From assembly GCF_026151205.1 (NCBI RefSeq), contig NC_087072.1, positions 6,126,084-6,190,083 on the forward strand: a stretch of DNA of 64,000 bases, read 5' to 3'. The DNA comes from Bolinopsis microptera (lineage: Eukaryota; Ctenophora; Tentaculata; Lobata; Bolinopsidae). Below, in pieces: positions 60,689 through 64,000 of this stretch (position 1 is its first letter; every line of letters starts with the position of its first letter). Under the pieces are notes generated by a model. That model did no database searches. It was given only the letters and a program-made list of their open reading frames with translations, and was not told where the DNA came from. A program made the position numbers and the translations under genes.

Positions 60689-62245
60689 CTGCCGTTTTCT
60701 GACAAAAGTGCACAAAGGTTCATTTTGTGCAAATTGACTTTAAAGATTTAAATTCTGTAATTGCTCTGGACTAGCTGCTGTCAAATTTAGACTGCACCGG
60801 GCACCCACTATGTTTCTAAGGTGCTTTGTCGACTTTTGAGACTTATGACAAAAGTTAGCCTAAAACTGCTGTGATGAAACACTGGTTGTAATATTGGGAA
60901 GGGCTAAAATAAAAATTTAAAAATTTAGTTTTCTGATAAAAGTGCTTAAGTGCACCAACATTTGTGGTAACTTTATCTGCGATCATTCAACAAGGAGCTT
61001 TTAGAGGATTTTTGCCACTTTTTACCACCTTTCTCGTTTGTCAAATATCTTTAGTGGTAAACATCGTATAAGGTTGCAGATTAATCGAGAGCGTTGATAC
61101 TATCAACAGAAAAATGTTCTGCTTAGAAAATTTTCACGTTTCAATTAGTTAATTAAATATTTAGCTAATTTGCAAATTTAAAAAAAAATTATTTGCTCGA
61201 AATGGTCGGAATTTTGTTTAATGGAATGATTTCCTTAACATAACAGGGTCTTAAAGCACGTTGAAGCGCACCATTTACACCTAAAATTGGGGTCCAAGCC
61301 TCGTCTCTGTGGTGTTAGGGCAATTTTTATGACAAAAGCGAAAAATATGATATTTTTTTGTAACTTTGAGGTCCAAAACATCAACTTTCCAGTTGACTGA
61401 ACACATTTTTGTTGAGGGCACCAAAAACTGCGCCAGAATTCTTAGAACAATTTAATGTTAAATATCAAAACAATCCGATGTTTCCTGACTGACTTTTTGT
61501 TCAAAATAAGCCTGATATGGACAATTTCAGCTCCTTTCAAGATGCGACAATTATTTTTTTCCAAAAAATGCACTTTAACCTGGCAATGCTCGATTAAAGA
61601 AATGGAGGTTCTCAAAAACAACTTGTTCGGTGTGGAGACGGTGCGCTAGATGGTCACTGAAGTTCCTATGACATGTATGAGGTCATTTGAGTTGGCCGAC
61701 ACAAACCCCTGTTTTGGTGTATTCCCCCTTAAAAAGTTCTCCATTGACAAGTCGGCAATTTTGACGGGGAAGGTTGCTTTCTGAAGTTTGTGACCATCAC
61801 CAATCGATCCGTCGTGAAAATTTAGCTTCGTAAATATCGTTTATTTAGCTTCAGTCGACAGAATCAACATTTGATTAAAAGTATAATGGCTTTAAAGCAC
61901 TTTTGTGACTGTAAGTGCAACAAATTGTTTTTTTTTTCAGGCCAAGAGACCCACGATCACTAAATTGCCGTCACTAGGCCAGTTTTTGACGTAAAAAACA
62001 ATGCAACCATTTTAAGATAAACGGCATCCGTTTTCAAAAATGGTCTTTATTCTTTAAGCACTTTTCTCAGAAAATGACAATATTTTGCATTTTAGGGGGT
62101 TCCAAAAAGGAATTTCAAAAAGGGGGGTCGGCGAACGTATCCATTGACTCTCGTGGATAGTTCTAGACCCAAAAACAAAAGGTAGACCAAAAAAACCCGA
62201 AATTTCCAAAATGTTACTATAAGCACTTTTGTCAGAAAACGGCAG
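60689..62245. mobile_element. 1,557-bp inverted-repeat element, non-coding
   Basis: Perfect 23-bp inverted ends beginning CTGCCGTTTTCTGACAAA. Near-copies of TTTTCTGAxAAAAGTGC also lie inward at about 60933 and 62045-62067. No transposase-like frame. The target duplication is unclear. Confidence 0.75.
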
Positions 62246-62329
62246 TACTAGTGTGCCCAATTTGTTAAACCAGCGATTTTGTGTTTCCGCACGACGAACG
62301 AGCTTTGGTAAGGCGCACAGTAAATCCAT

Positions 62330-63370
62330 TTAGGTTCCTAGTTTAACTATGATATTGTGAGCAAAACCCTCTATATTTTGTAGATATCAATTTAATTACG
62401 TTCGCTAAATAATCACAGCTCAATTTAAGAATGCCCTCAACTTTGTAAGTTCACTTTTGTCAACGGATGACGACAAAGGTGGACTTAATGTACAACTATA
62501 TTTACCGAACCCTCGCAGCACCAATTTGTCTGAAGAAGAACGCCGTTAGTCGTTACTAGTTGACCCCTTTACCAAACTAAGGGACCCTGTGTTGTTCTAT
62601 TTTATGGAAGCTATTGGCTTTATTGTTTTGCACCTTTACCTTCTCATTAACCGGTGTTAATATTTTATGGTTTGAACACATTGACTGGTAACGGGTTCCG
62701 AATTTGATTTCGAATTTGATTTTAGTACCGCTGATCTGACATTATCAACATTGCAATATAGTGTAATCTATTTTTGTAAAACCTCATTGGTTCGTGTCCA
62801 GACTTATAGCTAAGTGATGCACTTCAACACAGCAAGAGTCTAGTAACTTAAATAGTAGCAGTACATACTGTTAGATTAATACTGTAAAATCGTTAATTCG
62901 TTTCTTTGTTTCACAAACTAAGTTTACCACAACATCGGTTAAGGTAACCCACAACCAACACCTCCGCTTGTAAAGACGGATTAACCTATTCTAGACGGTA
63001 CGTGGCGCACGAACCGTGCATCCGTGAACTTGTTATACCGTGATTGATAGGTATATCACAGTCCATTATTTCAGTACGTATTATACCATTTTTGCTCGAG
63101 TCCAATTAGAATATGCCACATTGCCACGAGTATGATCAGAAAACATCAGTTATTTCTCACGAAAGACAATTTGAAGTTTGAACAATTTGTACTCACTCAA
63201 TTTCTTGTATGATCTTTGTTAGGTTCCATTATGTTTGTCTCGTACATAATTGTTTCTCATTTTTCTCATAAAATTTAAATTTATTGTAGGTGGATATATC
63301 ATCCCAAAGAACAGATTACAGAAGTGCCGAACATTGGTAAATATAGTATAATATACTTTGAACTTTAAAT
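62330..63370. other. Intergenic between the polycystin-like gene and the right-hand receptor
   Basis: No gene or repeat I can support. The polycystin-like gene (minus) and the receptor (plus) would be divergent, so promoters of both could lie here. Confidence 0.35.
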
Positions 63371-64000
63371 ATGGCAAATACAAGCTACCACGTGCTGTAC
63401 ATGACGGATATGGAGGGCCACACCTTTAACGGAACTGCAGATAAGATGATCGGAGCTGCGCTGGTTCTGTGTATCAGTGTGGGAGTCCCTGGAAACATAA
63501 TCTCCCTCCTCTTTTTCTGGAGTAAGCGGAAAGACTCCCTCCCCAATGTTCTATTGACAGTTCTCAGTGCTGCAGACGCCTGCACGTGCGCACTGACCCT
63601 TCCCATAATCTGCTCTCTGGTGACTGGTAGACGGCCCCTGGCATTCTTTCTAAACTACACTATATGCGGTATGTGGTATGTTCCCTTCTACTTCACATTG
63701 CGCTTCTCCCAGTTCATGGTCCTGGTTGTAAGTGTCACCAGGACTCTGGCCATCCTGGCTCCCTTTTACCAGGTCAACAATGGTGGGATTTGTGTGGCGT
63801 GTGCCATGTATGCTGGATACATTCTCACTGTGCAGAATGTTCTCTTGGGTTCTGGAGTGACCAAGTTTATGTACTTCTCTTGGATTGCATCTTGTACGGA
63901 GACTAACGCCGTCAATCCGCCTGATTGGAAATACACGGCCCTTGTTATGAACAACGTTGTAAATCTTACTCTTATCTCTGTTATCGTGTTTGTGAGTTTT
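63371..64000 (+). CDS. Rhodopsin-like GPCR, N-terminal part, cut by the window edge
   Basis: ATG at 63371 opens a frame with no stop to the edge (210 codons). N-glycosylation-type NTS and NGT sites precede TM1 (AALVLCISVGVPGNIISLLFF, with the GN motif). TM2 is NVLLTVLSAADACTCALTLP, with the Asp of the family. A conserved first-loop-to-TM3 cysteine is in NYTICGMWY. TM3 ends VVSVTRTLAILAPF, where TRT stands for DRY. TM4, a loop with CTETN, and TM5 follow. It is an orphan class-A-type receptor at the plasma membrane; the ligand is unknown. No intron is seen so far. Confidence 0.85.
   Translation, partial: MANTSYHVLYMTDMEGHTFNGTADKMIGAALVLCISVGVPGNIISLLFFWSKRKDSLPNVLLTVLSAADACTCALTLPIICSLVTGRRPLAFFLNYTICGMWYVPFYFTLRFSQFMVLVVSVTRTLAILAPFYQVNNGGICVACAMYAGYILTVQNVLLGSGVTKFMYFSWIASCTETNAVNPPDWKYTALVMNNVVNLTLISVIVFVSF

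Noticed and set aside
62054-62329. 91-residue minus-strand frame as a missing polycystin 5' exon
   Set aside because: It overlaps the inverted-repeat end at 62223-62245 and has no signal peptide, domain or suitable splice sites.

Overview
This 64 kb window is animal (metazoan) nuclear DNA, AT-rich and full of small inverted-repeat transposons, satellites and low-complexity runs. The evidence for an animal is an integrin alpha chain, a polycystin-1-family receptor/channel with GAIN/GPS, PLAT and channel domains, two seven-transmembrane receptors and a C2H2 zinc-finger gene with GT-AG introns. I cannot fix the lineage from sequence alone; an invertebrate, possibly early-branching, is my best guess.

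Layout. 1-9.6 kb: a 119-bp satellite array at the left edge, then gene-free DNA with several inverted-repeat elements (one carrying the decayed end of a pogo/Tigger-like transposase), telomere-like repeats and a 35-base G run. 9.6-13.2 kb: a six-exon zinc-finger gene on the minus strand. 13.2-20.8 kb: no gene seen, but recurrent CACGTG and CCAAT boxes. 21.9-60.1 kb: what I read as one very large minus-strand polycystin-1-like gene, built from 27 exons whose phases chain together (about 1,990 codons, 5' end not found). Two of its introns are remarkable. The last intron (22015-30752) holds an 8,582-bp transposon with Merlin-type transposase, terminal inverted repeats and an exact 8-bp target duplication. 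It also carries an accessory helix-turn-helix/zinc protein and a complete-looking LINE (SGNH-hydrolase ORF1 plus endonuclease/reverse-transcriptase ORF2). The 14 kb intron 36039-50096 holds two same-strand single-exon genes, a GPCR-like receptor (interrupted by a 272-bp tandem duplication) and a full integrin alpha chain, plus several MITEs. 56.4-59.8 kb is a long fold-back element with TA target duplication around a decayed nuclease/CXC gene. 60.7-62.2 kb is another inverted-repeat element. 63.4 kb to the right edge is the start of a plus-strand GPCR gene.

How the parts relate. The polycystin-like protein would be a cell-surface receptor-channel; the integrin is an adhesion receptor; the two GPCR-like proteins are orphan receptors. 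Nothing shows that they act together; their linkage is by nesting. The most noteworthy object is the composite Merlin-type transposon: its ends, target duplication, subterminal palindromes, transposase and an accessory gene sharing a promoter-like box can all be read directly.
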